NCBI RefSeq assembly: GCF_014076415.1
Contig: NZ_CP043568.1
Span: 1,054,001-1,118,000 of the forward strand
DNA: 64,000 nucleotides
Direction of reading: 5' to 3'
Source of the DNA: Comamonas testosteroni
GTDB lineage: Bacteria; Pseudomonadota; Gammaproteobacteria; Burkholderiales; Burkholderiaceae_C
Below are positions 35,211 through 44,143 of the stretch, piece after piece. Each line of letters starts with the position of its first letter. Within the stretch, counting starts at the first letter, position 1. The notes under the pieces are model-generated. The model made no database searches. It saw nothing but the letters and a program-made list of their open reading frames with translations, and was not told the DNA's origin. The translations under genes were made by a program, and so were the position numbers.

Positions 35211-36140
35211 ATGGATATCTTGCTGCAGCAGATCATCAATGGTCTGGTGTTAGGCAGCATGTATGCCTTGATAGCCCTGGGCTACACCATGGTGTACGGC
35301 ATCATTCAGCTGATCAACTTCGCGCATGGCGAGGTGCTGATGGTGGGGGCTTTGACCAGCTGGAGCTGCATCGGCCTGATGCAGGAGGCCATGCCTTATC
35401 TGCCGGGTTGGCTCATGCTTTTGATTGCCGCCATCATCGCCTGCGTGGTGGCCGCATCGCTGAACTTCGTGATCGAGAAGGTGGCCTACCGGCCGCTGCG
35501 CAGCAGCCCGCGCCTGGCACCGCTGATCACGGCCATCGGCGTCTCCATCCTGCTGCAGACCCTGGCCATGATCATCTGGAAGCCCAACTACAAGGCTTAT
35601 CCCACGTTGCTGTCGTCCACGCCCTATGAGATCGGCACGGCGGTGATCACACCCACGCAGATTCTGGTGCTGGTGGTCACGGCGATTGCGCTGGCCACGC
35701 TGATGTACCTGGTCAACTACACCAGGCTGGGGCGCGCCATGCGGGCCACGGCCGAGAACCCGCGTGTGGCGGCGCTGATGGGCGTCAAGCCCGATATGGT
35801 GATTTCCGCCACCTTCATCATCGGTGCCGTGCTGGCGGCGATTGCCGGCATCATGTACGCCTCCAACTACGGCACGGCTCATCACACCATGGGCTTTCTG
35901 CCGGGTCTCAAGGCCTTTACGGCGGCCGTGTTCGGCGGCATCGGCAATCTGGCCGGGGCCGTGGTGGGAGGCCTGCTGCTGGGGCTGATCGAGTCCATTG
36001 GCTCGGGCTATATCGGCGACCTGACGGGAGGCGTGCTGGGCAGCCAGTACACCGACATCTTTGCCTTCATCGTGCTCATCATCATCCTGACGCTGCGCCC
36101 TTCGGGCCTGCTGGGTGAGCGTGTGGCGGACCGTGCCTGA
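35211..36140 (+). CDS. livH: Branched-chain amino acid ABC transporter permease LivH
   Basis: 309 residues, inner-membrane permease. Hallmarks are GLVLGSMYALIALGYTMVYG and INFAHGEVLMVGAL at the N-terminus, GRAMRATAENPRVAALMGV in the cytoplasmic coupling loop, and FGGIGNLAGAVVGGLLLGLI near the end. The start MDILLQQI was chosen with GGGGAG 8 bases upstream, over an in-frame ATG 27 bases earlier. First gene of livHMGF; no LivJ/LivK binding protein is next to it. Confidence 0.96.
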   Translation: MDILLQQIINGLVLGSMYALIALGYTMVYGIIQLINFAHGEVLMVGALTSWSCIGLMQEAMPYLPGWLMLLIAAIIACVVAASLNFVIEKVAYRPLRSSPRLAPLITAIGVSILLQTLAMIIWKPNYKAYPTLLSSTPYEIGTAVITPTQILVLVVTAIALATLMYLVNYTRLGRAMRATAENPRVAALMGVKPDMVISATFIIGAVLAAIAGIMYASNYGTAHHTMGFLPGLKAFTAAVFGGIGNLAGAVVGGLLLGLIESIGSGYIGDLTGGVLGSQYTDIFAFIVLIIILTLRPSGLLGERVADRA

Positions 36141-36149
36141 GGAGTGCCC

Positions 36150-37229
36150 ATGCACAACAACAAGACACTCCACTGGATTCTGGGCGGCATAGGCCTGCTG
36201 GTGCTGCCGCTGATCCTGCAGTACTTCGGCAACGCCTGGGTGCGCATCGCCGATCTGGCCCTGCTCTATGTGATGCTGGCGCTGGGCCTGAACATCGTGG
36301 TCGGCTACGCCGGCCTGCTGGATCTGGGCTATGTGGCCTTCTATGCAGTGGGCGCGTATATGTTTGCGCTCATGGCATCGCCGCATCTGGCCGAGACCTT
36401 CGAAGGCTTTGTGGCCATGTTTCCCAACGGACTGCACACTTCGATCTGGCTGGTGATTCCGCTTGGAATGCTGCTGGCCGCCTGTACGGGCGTGCTGCTG
36501 GGGTTGCCGGTGCTGCGGCTGCGCGGGGACTATCTGGCCATCGTGACACTGGGCTTTGGCGAGATCATCCGCATCTTCCTGAACAACCTGGATCAGCCGG
36601 TCAACATTACCAACGGCCCCAAGGGGATTGGCCAGATCGACTCGGTCAAGATCTTGGGCTTCGACCTGGCCAAGCGCCACGAAATCTTCGGCTACGACAT
36701 CGCCTCCGTCACGCTGTACTACTACCTGTTTCTGGTGCTGGTGCTGGCCACCATCGTGATCTGCTACCGCTTGCAGGATTCGCGCATAGGCCGTGCCTGG
36801 ATGGCGATCCGGGAAGATGAAATCGCCGCCAAGGCCATGGGCATCAATGTGCGCAACATGAAGCTGCTGGCCTTCGGCATGGGCGCTTCGTTCGGCGGCG
36901 TGGCCGGCTCCATGTTCGGCGCCTTCCAGGGCTTTGTATCGCCCGAGTCCTTCAGCCTCATGGAGTCCGTGATGATCGTGGCCATGGTCGTGCTTGGCGG
37001 TCTGGGCCATATTCCCGGCGTGATTCTGGGGGCCGTGCTGCTCTCGGCCCTGCCCGAGGTGCTGCGCTATGTGGCGGGGCCGCTGCAGCAGATGACCGAT
37101 GGGCGCCTCGATGCCTCCATATTGCGCCAGTTGCTGATTGCCCTGGCCATGATCGTCATCATGCTGATGCGCCCGCGCGGCCTGTGGCCCACGCCCGAGC
37201 ATGCCAAAAGCCTGGATCGCCAGTCCTGA
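36150..37229 (+). CDS. livM: Branched-chain amino acid ABC transporter permease LivM
   Basis: 359 residues, second permease of the complex. Conserved segments are LALGLNIVVGYAGLLDLGYVAFYAVGAY (shown here only in part: GYAGLLDLGYVAFYAVGAY), GRAWMAIREDEIAAKAMGI (coupling loop) and VVLGGLGHIPGVILGA. The ATG with GAGGAG upstream was used; a GTG two codons earlier is possible. It overlaps the livH-proximal spacing by only 9 bases, so the genes are co-transcribed. Confidence 0.96.
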   Translation: MHNNKTLHWILGGIGLLVLPLILQYFGNAWVRIADLALLYVMLALGLNIVVGYAGLLDLGYVAFYAVGAYMFALMASPHLAETFEGFVAMFPNGLHTSIWLVIPLGMLLAACTGVLLGLPVLRLRGDYLAIVTLGFGEIIRIFLNNLDQPVNITNGPKGIGQIDSVKILGFDLAKRHEIFGYDIASVTLYYYLFLVLVLATIVICYRLQDSRIGRAWMAIREDEIAAKAMGINVRNMKLLAFGMGASFGGVAGSMFGAFQGFVSPESFSLMESVMIVAMVVLGGLGHIPGVILGAVLLSALPEVLRYVAGPLQQMTDGRLDASILRQLLIALAMIVIMLMRPRGLWPTPEHAKSLDRQS

Positions 37230-37259
37230 TGACTGCACAGACAAGGAATGTGAACTGAT

Positions 37260-38042
37260 ATGGCAGAGAGCACGACTTCCGCGGTCCTTCATGTCTCGGA
37301 CATCTCCAAGCGCTTTGGCGGTTTGCAGGCGCTGTCCGGCGTGAGCATGAAGATTGATAGAGGCCAGGTCTATGGTCTGATCGGCCCCAATGGCGCAGGC
37401 AAGACCACGTTTTTCAACGTGATCACCGGCCTCTATACGCCCGATACCGGCAAGTTCGAGCTGGCCGGAAAGCCCTATGAGCCGACGGCGGTGCACAAGG
37501 TGGCACGGGCCGGCATTGCCCGGACCTTCCAGAACATCCGCCTGTTTGCCGAGATGACAGCACTGGAAAACGTCATGGTCGGGCGCCATGTGCGCACGCA
37601 TTCTGGCCTGCTCGGGGCAGTGTTTCGCACCAAGGGCTTCAAGGCCGAGGAGGCCGCGATTCGGGCCCGCTCGCGCGAGCTGCTCGACTATGTCGGCATC
37701 GGCAAATATGCGGACTTCAAGGCGCGCACCCTGTCCTATGGCGACCAGCGCCGCCTGGAGATTGCCCGTGCATTGGCGACGGACCCGCAGCTGATCGCGC
37801 TCGATGAGCCGGCCGCCGGCATGAACGCGACCGAGAAGCTGCAGCTGCGTGAGCTGATCGACCGCATTCGCAACGACCATCGCACCATCCTGCTCATCGA
37901 GCACGATGTGAAGCTGGTCATGGGTCTGTGCGACCGCGTGACGGTGCTGGACTATGGCAAGCCGATTGCCGAAGGCACGCCTGCCGAAGTGCAGAAGAAT
38001 GAAAAAGTGATTGAAGCCTATCTGGGCACGGGAGGCCATTGA
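37260..38042 (+). CDS. livG: Branched-chain amino acid ABC transporter ATPase LivG
   Basis: 260 residues. Walker A GPNGAGKTT, then the Liv-type ARTFQNIRLF segment (Q-loop), signature LSYGDQRRLEIARALA and Walker B LIALDEPAAGMN. Typical LivG insert around VMVGRHVRTHSGLLGA. It energises transport with LivF. Its stop is 2 bases before the livF start. Confidence 0.96.
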   Translation: MAESTTSAVLHVSDISKRFGGLQALSGVSMKIDRGQVYGLIGPNGAGKTTFFNVITGLYTPDTGKFELAGKPYEPTAVHKVARAGIARTFQNIRLFAEMTALENVMVGRHVRTHSGLLGAVFRTKGFKAEEAAIRARSRELLDYVGIGKYADFKARTLSYGDQRRLEIARALATDPQLIALDEPAAGMNATEKLQLRELIDRIRNDHRTILLIEHDVKLVMGLCDRVTVLDYGKPIAEGTPAEVQKNEKVIEAYLGTGGH

Positions 38043-38044
38043 AG

Positions 38045-38803
38045 ATGCAGGATCAAGTGCTGGAACAGGCGCAGGCCTCCAAGTCCACGGCCCCGGTATT
38101 GCTGCAGGTCAAGGGCCTGAAGGTGGGCTATGGCGGTATTCAGGCTGTCAAGGGCGTGGACTTTCAGGTGCATCAGGGCGAGCTGGTGTCGCTGATCGGC
38201 TCCAACGGCGCTGGCAAAACCACGACCATGAAGGCTGTCACGCGAGGTCTGCCGATTGCCGATGGCGAAATTCTCTACCTGGGCCAAAGCATCAAAGGCA
38301 AGGGCGCCTGGGATCTGGTGGCCGAAGGCCTGGTCATGGTGCCCGAGGGGCGCGGCGTGTTCGCACGCATGACGATTACCGAAAACCTGCTCATGGGGGC
38401 CTACACGCGCAAGGACAAGGCGGGCATACAGGCGGATATCGAGCGCATGTTCGGCATCTTTCCGCGCCTGAAGGAGCGCAAGGATCAGCTGGCGGGCACC
38501 ATGTCCGGGGGCGAGCAGCAGATGCTGGCCATGGCCCGCGCACTCATGAGCCAGCCCAAGGTGCTGCTGCTGGACGAGCCGTCCATGGGTTTGTCGCCCA
38601 TCATGGTGGACAAGATCTTCGAGGTGGTCAGCGATGTCTATGCGCTGGGCGTGACCATGGTGCTGGTGGAGCAGAATGCCAGTCGCGCGCTGGCGCTGGC
38701 CGATCGAGGCTATGTCATGGAGTCCGGCATCATCACCATGACGGGGCCGGGCCAGACCTTGCTGAGTGATCCGCGCGTGCGTGCGGCTTACCTGGGAGAG
38801 TAA
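38045..38803 (+). CDS. livF: Branched-chain amino acid ABC transporter ATPase LivF
   Basis: 252 residues. Walker A GSNGAGKTTT, VPEGRGVFARMTITENL (Q-loop region characteristic of LivF), signature TMSGGEQQMLAMARALM and Walker B LLLDEPSMGLSP. The ATG was preferred over a TTG two codons earlier. Last gene of the operon; a 500-bp region without genes follows. Confidence 0.96.
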   Translation: MQDQVLEQAQASKSTAPVLLQVKGLKVGYGGIQAVKGVDFQVHQGELVSLIGSNGAGKTTTMKAVTRGLPIADGEILYLGQSIKGKGAWDLVAEGLVMVPEGRGVFARMTITENLLMGAYTRKDKAGIQADIERMFGIFPRLKERKDQLAGTMSGGEQQMLAMARALMSQPKVLLLDEPSMGLSPIMVDKIFEVVSDVYALGVTMVLVEQNASRALALADRGYVMESGIITMTGPGQTLLSDPRVRAAYLGE

Positions 38804-39303
38804 GCCTTGACGAGACTGCTGGCGCTTTCGATCGCAGTGCGCTATCCCGCCGTCACGCTCTGCTGCAGTCAAGGGTGAACCCTAATTCCCCTTAAATTCA
38901 AGAAAATGACAAAAAAATGACGTTTTTCATGGTTCTTTGATTGTTTTATTCATTTCTTTTTAGTTCCTTTTAATTCTTTTTTGTCATTTAATAGAATTTG
39001 CTTATTACAAAAAGAAGTATTTGGAACGTTTTCGCGTGGCTCAGTGAAATGCTCAAGGAGTCGGCGCGTTGGGTGGGCGGATTGCTGCTCTCCGGTGTTG
39101 TCTGGAGGAATCACAGGCTTCTTGACAGCGCCTAGCATGGCGAAGAGCTTGTATTTTATTTTTCGTGGTGCCCGAAGGGGTGTCTTGAAGACGCGCTGAA
39201 ACGCACAATGACTCAAGAGTAAACTCCGCCCCGTTTAAGCCGGGAGCCATGCACTTTTTTTGCAGTGAGTCGCCTGGTTTCTTTTCCCCGGTAAGGAGCA
39301 TTC
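38804..39303. other. Long AT-rich intergenic region
   Basis: 500 bases between livF and the DUF47 gene. The stretch 38880-39030 is markedly AT-rich for this genome, with many T and A runs. It holds the possible Pho box (38906-38921) and a 13-bp inverted repeat (AAATGACAAAAAA at 38904-38916 and its complement at 38977-38989). No coding frame is credible. The last bases, GTAAGGAGCATTC, give a good ribosome-binding site for the DUF47 gene. Confidence 0.6.
38906..38921 (-). promoter_or_regulatory. Possible Pho box
   Basis: On the minus strand GTCAT-TTTTTT-GTCAT is two GTCAT half-sites with an 11-base period, the spacing of PhoB boxes (CTGTCAT repeated every 11 bases). It lies ~385 bases upstream of the DUF47/PiT phosphate genes. 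The orientation is reversed and only part of the consensus fits, so this is tentative. Confidence 0.35.
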
Positions 39304-39951
39304 ATGCTGTTTGGCAAGCTATTGCCGCGCGAAGGTAATTTTTTCGAGATGTTCAATCAACATGCAGACCGCATCGTTGAAGCAGCTCATGCCTTCTCGC
39401 AACTCGTTGCAAATTACAACGATCCCCATCTGCGCGAAAAATACAACGCCGATGTGGACAACGCCGAGCGCGCAGCCGACCGTGTGACCCATGATGTCAC
39501 CAAGCTGCTGCACAAGACCTTCATCACGCCCCTGGATCGCGAACATATCCACTCGCTGATCAACACCATGGACGACGTGGCCGACCTGATCCAGGACTCG
39601 GCCGAGACCATGGCCCTGTATGACGTGCGTCACATGACAGACGAAATCACACGTCTGACCGATCTGTGCGTGCGCTGCTGCGAGCGTCTGCGTGATGCCG
39701 TCAAGCTGCTGGACCGTCTCTCGGACCCCACGATTGTGGATGCCGCCAGCAAGACCTGCGACGAGATCGACCGCCTGGAAGGCGATGCCGACCGCGTGAT
39801 GCGCGCGGCCATGAGCAAGCTGTTCCGTGAAGAGCCCGATGTGCGTGAGGTGATCAAGCTCAAGGCCATCTATGAGCTGCTGGAAACCATCACGGACCGC
39901 TGCGAAGACGTGGCGAACCTGATCGAGGGCATCGTCCTCGAGAATTCCTGA
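39304..39951 (+). CDS. DUF47 (PhoU-like) protein
   Basis: 215 residues, all helical with PhoU-like metal-binding acid clusters (for example DNAERAADRVTHD and CDEIDRLEGDADRV). The first residues MLFGKLLPREGNFFEMFNQH are typical of DUF47 proteins that pair with PiT transporters. It probably binds or controls the adjacent transporter. AAGGAG lies upstream; 19 bases separate it from the PiT gene. Confidence 0.93.
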   Translation: MLFGKLLPREGNFFEMFNQHADRIVEAAHAFSQLVANYNDPHLREKYNADVDNAERAADRVTHDVTKLLHKTFITPLDREHIHSLINTMDDVADLIQDSAETMALYDVRHMTDEITRLTDLCVRCCERLRDAVKLLDRLSDPTIVDAASKTCDEIDRLEGDADRVMRAAMSKLFREEPDVREVIKLKAIYELLETITDRCEDVANLIEGIVLENS

Positions 39952-39970
39952 TTCTCGCTGGAGTCCGATC

Positions 39971-40981
39971 ATGGAGCCGGTACAGGCAGCCCTCTGGGTT
40001 GTGATTTTGCTGGTGGTGCTCGCCTTGCTGTTCGATTTCATGAACGGCTTTCACGACGCTGCCAATTCGATTGCCACCGTGGTTTCCACGGGGGTTCTCA
40101 AACCTACTCAGGCCGTGGCATTTGCCGCGTTCTTCAACGTTGTGGCGGTTTTCGTCTTCCACCTCAGTGTGGCGGCAACCGTGGGCAAGGGGATTGTTCA
40201 GCCGGGCATCGTTGACACGCATGTCGTGTTTGGCGCTCTGGTGGGGGCCATCACCTGGAACGTCATCACCTGGATCTACGGCATTCCCAGCAGCTCCTCG
40301 CATGCCCTGATTGGCGGCATCGTGGGTGCGGTGATTGCCAAGGCCGGTGCGGGCGCGCTGATCGCCAGCGGCATCTGGAAGACTGTGGCCTTCATCTTCG
40401 TCTCTCCCGTGCTGGGCTTTCTGCTGGGTTCGCTGATGATGGTACTGGTGGCCTGGATTTTCCGCCGCGCCAGCCCCAATCGCGTGGACAAGTGGTTCCG
40501 CCGTCTGCAACTGGTGTCTGCCGGTGCCTACAGCCTGGGTCACGGTGGTAACGATGCGCAAAAGACCATCGGCATCATCTGGCTGCTGCTGATTGCCACG
40601 GGCTATGCCAATGCCGGTGATGCCGAGCCTCCCTTGTGGACCATCGTGAGCTGCTATCTGGCCATCGGCCTGGGCACCATGTTCGGCGGCTGGCGCATCG
40701 TCAAGACCATGGGGCAGAAGATCACCAAGCTCAAACCCGTCGGTGGCTTCTGCGCCGAATCCGGTGGTGCTCTGACATTGTTCTTTGCCACCTTCCTGGG
40801 TGTTCCCGTCTCGACCACGCACACCATTACCGGTGCCATCGTGGGCGTGGGCTCCACGCAGCGCGCGAGTGCCGTGCGCTGGGGCGTGGCTGGCAATATC
40901 GTCTGGGCATGGATTCTGACGATTCCTGCCAGCGCCTTTGTGGCATCCATTGCCTACTGGGTCAGCTTGCAACTGTATTGA
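39971..40981 (+). CDS. PiT family inorganic phosphate transporter
   Basis: 336 residues, ~10 membrane helices. The family motif appears twice: near the N-terminus (FDFMNGFHDAANSIATVVST) and, in the second half, SLGHGGNDAQKTIGI. Low-affinity metal-phosphate symporter of the inner membrane. Co-transcribed with the DUF47 gene. It also shows PSSSSHALIGG and PVSTTHTITGAIVG, the two conserved Ser-rich loops. Confidence 0.95.
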   Translation: MEPVQAALWVVILLVVLALLFDFMNGFHDAANSIATVVSTGVLKPTQAVAFAAFFNVVAVFVFHLSVAATVGKGIVQPGIVDTHVVFGALVGAITWNVITWIYGIPSSSSHALIGGIVGAVIAKAGAGALIASGIWKTVAFIFVSPVLGFLLGSLMMVLVAWIFRRASPNRVDKWFRRLQLVSAGAYSLGHGGNDAQKTIGIIWLLLIATGYANAGDAEPPLWTIVSCYLAIGLGTMFGGWRIVKTMGQKITKLKPVGGFCAESGGALTLFFATFLGVPVSTTHTITGAIVGVGSTQRASAVRWGVAGNIVWAWILTIPASAFVASIAYWVSLQLY

Positions 40982-40995
40982 GCTTGTGTACTCCT

Positions 40996-41038
40996 TGATT
41001 GATAGCTGTTGACGCTTTTCAATAAAGGGATTGGCACC
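40996..41038 (+). repeat. TGATAGC-type intergenic element
   Basis: After the PiT gene the sequence reads TTGATTGATAGCTGTTGACG followed by CTTTTCAATAAAGG, sharing head and body with the elements at 5.3, 19.2, 20.6 and 20.9 kb. It is immediately followed by a terminator. Confidence 0.45.
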
Positions 41039-41068
41039 AAAAAGGCTTCGCATTGCGAAGCCTTTTTT
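41039..41068. terminator. Bidirectional intrinsic terminator
   Basis: A 13-bp perfect stem (AAAAAGGCTTCGC / GCGAAGCCTTTTT) with loop ATT, between the convergent PiT and PAS-GGDEF-EAL genes. Confidence 0.9.
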
Positions 41069-41086
41069 CATGGCTGAAACATGGGC

Positions 41087-42868
41087 TCAGGCCACGGTTT
41101 CCTGCAGGCTGGATATGGCCTGCCGCTGCAGCAGCGATCTGAGCTGGCCGACCGGTGCCGGAGGGCTGAGCAGATAGCCCATGAAATGCTCGCAGCCATA
41201 TTGCGCGAGCAGGGCACGCTGCTCCAGTGTTTCCACTCCTGCGCCGACTATCGTCATCTGATGGCGGGCGGCCAGCGCGATGGCCGCCTGCACGGCAGCT
41301 TCGGCGGCATTGTTGGGGCCCAGGCGCTGCACCAGGGAGTGCGAGAGCTTGAGCTGGTTCAGGGGAAGCTGCTGCAGCGCTTGCTGCATATGGGAGCTGT
41401 CACCAAAGTCGTCGAGTGACAGCCGCAGCCCCATGGAGCGAAGACGGGTGAGGGTCGGAACGATATCCGCGTGCGAGGGGCTCAGCGCTTGGGTGGAAAG
41501 CTCCAGCAGCAGCAAGGCCGGGTCGGCTCCTGTCTGGCTGATGATGTCCTGTACCTGATCGGCCAGGTCGGCTTGCCTGAGCTGCTTGGCGCTGATGTTG
41601 ACGCAGATGGGCAGCTTGCCTAGTTGCGGATCGACCTTCCATCCGGCCAATTGCTCGCAGGCGGCCTGAATGCTCCAGCGGCCCAGCGGAACGATGATGT
41701 CGGTTTCCTCGGCCACGGACAGGAAAATGCTCGGGGGTACCAGACCTCGCCTGGGATGGCGCCAGCGCAACAAGGCTTCCAGACCGTTGACATCGCCGCT
41801 GGCGGAGTATTGCGCCTGGTAATGCAGCTCAAACTGGCCCAGGCGCAGGGCTTCGCGCAGCTCCTGCTCAAGGCGCTGGCGATCATTGGCCAGGATGCGC
41901 TGCTCGGGGCTGAAGAAGTGCAGGCCGCGGGCTTCCTCGTCACGCAGGCGGTACATGGCGATCTCTGCCTGCTGCAGCAACTCGGTGGCGGAGCGGGAGT
42001 GCGGGCCGAATAAAGTGGCTCCGATATTGGCCTCCAGCATCGCGCTTTTGTTGCCGAGCTGGTAGCTGCCGTTCAGGCTTTCCTGCAGACGCTCTCCAAG
42101 ACGCTCCACCAGCACCGTGGTCATTTCGATATCCGGGGAAAGATCCGAGACCATGATGACGAAGTGTGCCGCATCCAGTCTGGCCACGGTATCGCAGGAG
42201 CGCACGCAGCCGAGCAGGCGCTGTGCGATGCTCGGTGCCAGGCAGGACTGGCTGTCTCCCGTGCTGGTGGCCGGGCCTGCCACCGACTCCATGTCTATGG
42301 TCAGCAAGGCGCCGCGCCAGCCCGTGCGCTCGGACTGGATCATGGCCTGGGACAGCCTGTCCAGCAGCAGGCGCCGGTTGGGTAGATTGGTCAGCACATC
42401 GAAGAAGGAAAGGCTTTCTGCCTCGTTGCCATGAGGCAGCAGTTCCTTGCAGGCCAGCACGGTGTAATTGGCTGATAGGGCGTGAGCCGACAGATTGAGC
42501 TTGCGCCCATTGGGCAGCTGAAACTGGGCATTGGCTTGCTGGCGCGTAATCAGGGTTTGATGACTTTCGGCGATATGGTTCAGGGCCGGTGCCGCGTTGG
42601 CCGGGGCTGCTGTTGCGGCAGCTTGCAGAGCGGCTTGCAGAGGTATGCCTACTTTGAGGAAGGGAGCCAGCCAGGGGAATATCCGCAGATAACCATCATT
42701 CCAGCGTTGTGCCCGGTTCTGAGCATCCAGCAACACATAGCCGCTGCTGGTTTGCTCAAGAATGCGGAAAAGCTGTTCTCCGTACACACCCACCAGGCTG
42801 GTGGCAGCTGGAAAGGCGTTTTGCCCATGTACTTCGGATCTGGCAGACTTTTCGTTGGTTGCAGACAT
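41087..42868 (-). CDS. PAS-GGDEF-EAL protein with degenerate catalytic sites
   Basis: 593 residues: a PAS-like region (about 40-100), a GGDEF domain (150-320) and an EAL domain (335-590). The GGDEF signature is DAAHF (232-236), so cyclase activity is very unlikely. In the EAL domain E364-A-L, N424, E456, D486-D487 and K507 remain, but the ELTE loop has T459, KID is K-L-S, AEGVE has A543 in place of Glu and the QGY Gln is M563. Phosphodiesterase activity is therefore doubtful. It may sense c-di-GMP or act through protein contacts. The start MSATNEKSAR was chosen. Confidence 0.88.
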   Translation of the reverse strand: MSATNEKSARSEVHGQNAFPAATSLVGVYGEQLFRILEQTSSGYVLLDAQNRAQRWNDGYLRIFPWLAPFLKVGIPLQAALQAAATAAPANAAPALNHIAESHQTLITRQQANAQFQLPNGRKLNLSAHALSANYTVLACKELLPHGNEAESLSFFDVLTNLPNRRLLLDRLSQAMIQSERTGWRGALLTIDMESVAGPATSTGDSQSCLAPSIAQRLLGCVRSCDTVARLDAAHFVIMVSDLSPDIEMTTVLVERLGERLQESLNGSYQLGNKSAMLEANIGATLFGPHSRSATELLQQAEIAMYRLRDEEARGLHFFSPEQRILANDRQRLEQELREALRLGQFELHYQAQYSASGDVNGLEALLRWRHPRRGLVPPSIFLSVAEETDIIVPLGRWSIQAACEQLAGWKVDPQLGKLPICVNISAKQLRQADLADQVQDIISQTGADPALLLLELSTQALSPSHADIVPTLTRLRSMGLRLSLDDFGDSSHMQQALQQLPLNQLKLSHSLVQRLGPNNAAEAAVQAAIALAARHQMTIVGAGVETLEQRALLAQYGCEHFMGYLLSPPAPVGQLRSLLQRQAISSLQETVA

Positions 42869-43024
42869 AAGACCTCTTCGGACTGGTGCAGCAAAGCCGT
42901 CGTAGTGCAAATGCTGCTTGGGTGCAGTCTTTGCAGGAAGTTCGTCAGTTGGGCATTGTGAGTTCTGCGGAATCGGCAGGCGCCGCTTTGCGCCCAGTAG
43001 GTGAAAAATTAGACATTCGCTTAC

Positions 43025-43047
43025 AAAAGCGGCGAGGCCGAAGCCGC
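43025..43047 (-). terminator. Possible terminator after TM2 gene
   Basis: On the minus strand GCGGC-TTCGGCCTC-GCCGC is followed by four T, 40 bases after the TM2 gene stop. The stem is short. Confidence 0.5.
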
Positions 43048-43086
43048 CTTGGAGCGGGTGAGAACCCCTGGTTCGGAGCGCTGCAG

Positions 43087-43572
43087 CTACTGCGAAATCT
43101 TGCGTGCCTCTTCGACCTGATATTCAAAGTAGTGCTGGAAGCTGTAGGCAATACTGGCCATCAGCACGGTGGCCCCCAGCATCAGGGACAGGCTTACGGC
43201 AAAAATCGTGGTCCATTGGGTGCGCCCTGCAGGTGCGTCGGCATCCATCCGGGGATTGAAGAGCCGGTTCCAGTTTCCTTGCTCCATCAGGCCGTAGAGA
43301 ATGGCGCGCAGGGCACAGCCGGCGATGGTGAAGCCGAGAAGGGGGATCAGCAGCCAGCTCAGCCTGTCGTCCTGCCCAAGCTGCTGCACGCGCTCGATGC
43401 CGTAGATGCCAAGTGCAGTGGGAATGGGCAACAGCCAGCCCAGCCAGTCCCCGAGTCCGTGCAGGTAGAAGCGATGCAGCCCCAGCGGACCGCCGATCAA
43501 GGCCAGCCAGGAGGCAGTCGTCTTGTTTTTGGGGCGAGGGGTCGGGGTGGAGGCGGGAACAAGTTGGTTCAT
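43087..43572 (-). CDS. TM2 domain membrane protein
   Basis: 161 residues. An N-terminal segment with SWLALIGGPLGLHRFYLHGL fits the TM2 domain (two membrane helices joined by a short turn); more membrane segments follow (LLIPLLGFTIAGCALRAIL and FAVSLSLMLGATVLMASIAY). The function of TM2 proteins is not established. The start MNQLVPASTP was taken, with a longer frame possible. Upstream of rpsP in the opposite direction. Confidence 0.8.
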   Translation of the reverse strand: MNQLVPASTPTPRPKNKTTASWLALIGGPLGLHRFYLHGLGDWLGWLLPIPTALGIYGIERVQQLGQDDRLSWLLIPLLGFTIAGCALRAILYGLMEQGNWNRLFNPRMDADAPAGRTQWTTIFAVSLSLMLGATVLMASIAYSFQHYFEYQVEEARKISQ

Positions 43573-43702
43573 GGTCTGGTGCGCGGGCAGAAAACGAAAG
43601 AACCCGTCCATTATTCCCTTCGCGCGAAATGCGGGGCTCAGGGCAATTGCGGTTCACTTTCGGGGAGTCCTCTGTGCCGACTATGCCCATTTGCCGCAGC
43701 TA

Positions 43703-43731
43703 TAGGCAGCTTTGGCAGAACTCGATATAAT
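43703..43731 (+). promoter_or_regulatory. Sigma-70-like promoter of rpsP operon
   Basis: A perfect TATAAT (43726-43731) has TAGGCA (4 of 6 matches to TTGACA) 17 bases upstream. It is 124 bases before the rpsP start, giving a leader of ~115 bases. Strong -10, moderate -35. Confidence 0.6.
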
Positions 43732-43854
43732 TTCCGGTTTTACGGCGTGTCGCTGGCCGGGTGGTCATGTCGCGTGTCTCAAACGCTGTAAGAAAACCTG
43801 CGCAGCTGGTCAAATTTTTGATGGCACTGGCTGTAACCACCCGAAGGAAACATC

Positions 43855-44109
43855 ATGGTTGTTATTCGTCTCTCCCGCGGCGGCTCTAAGGCTCGTCCCT
43901 TCTACAACATCGTTGCAGCTGACAAGCGCGTGCGTCGCGACGGTGCTTTCATCGAACGTCTGGGTTTCTACAACCCTAGCGCTCGTGGCGCCGAAGAAGG
44001 CCTGCGTCTGGCTCTGGACCGCGTGAACTACTGGAAGAGCGTTGGTGCTCAAACTTCCGATACGGCTGAACGCCTGATCAAGGAAGCTGCAAAGAAGGTT
44101 GCTGCCTAA
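43855..44109 (+). CDS. rpsP: 30S ribosomal protein S16
   Basis: 84 residues, normal length. Begins [20 protein letters not shown] and includes [20 protein letters not shown]. First gene of rpsP-rimM-trmD-rplS; its own terminator-like hairpin lies before rimM. Confidence 0.98.
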   Translation: MVVIRLSRGGSKARPFYNIVAADKRVRRDGAFIERLGFYNPSARGAEEGLRLALDRVNYWKSVGAQTSDTAERLIKEAAKKVAA

Positions 44110-44143
44110 TTTAGGCGGTTGCTCTCTAGGCACCTTTACCAAA

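Noticed and set aside
35250..38039. A 929-codon open frame on the minus strand across the liv operon
   Set aside because: It spans four confirmed genes, is rich in His/Gln/Gly as expected for antisense of GC-rich sequence, and shows no domain.
39122..39157. TTGACA followed by TATTTT in the region before the DUF47 gene
   Set aside because: The spacing is 24 bases, far from the 16-18 of sigma-70 promoters.
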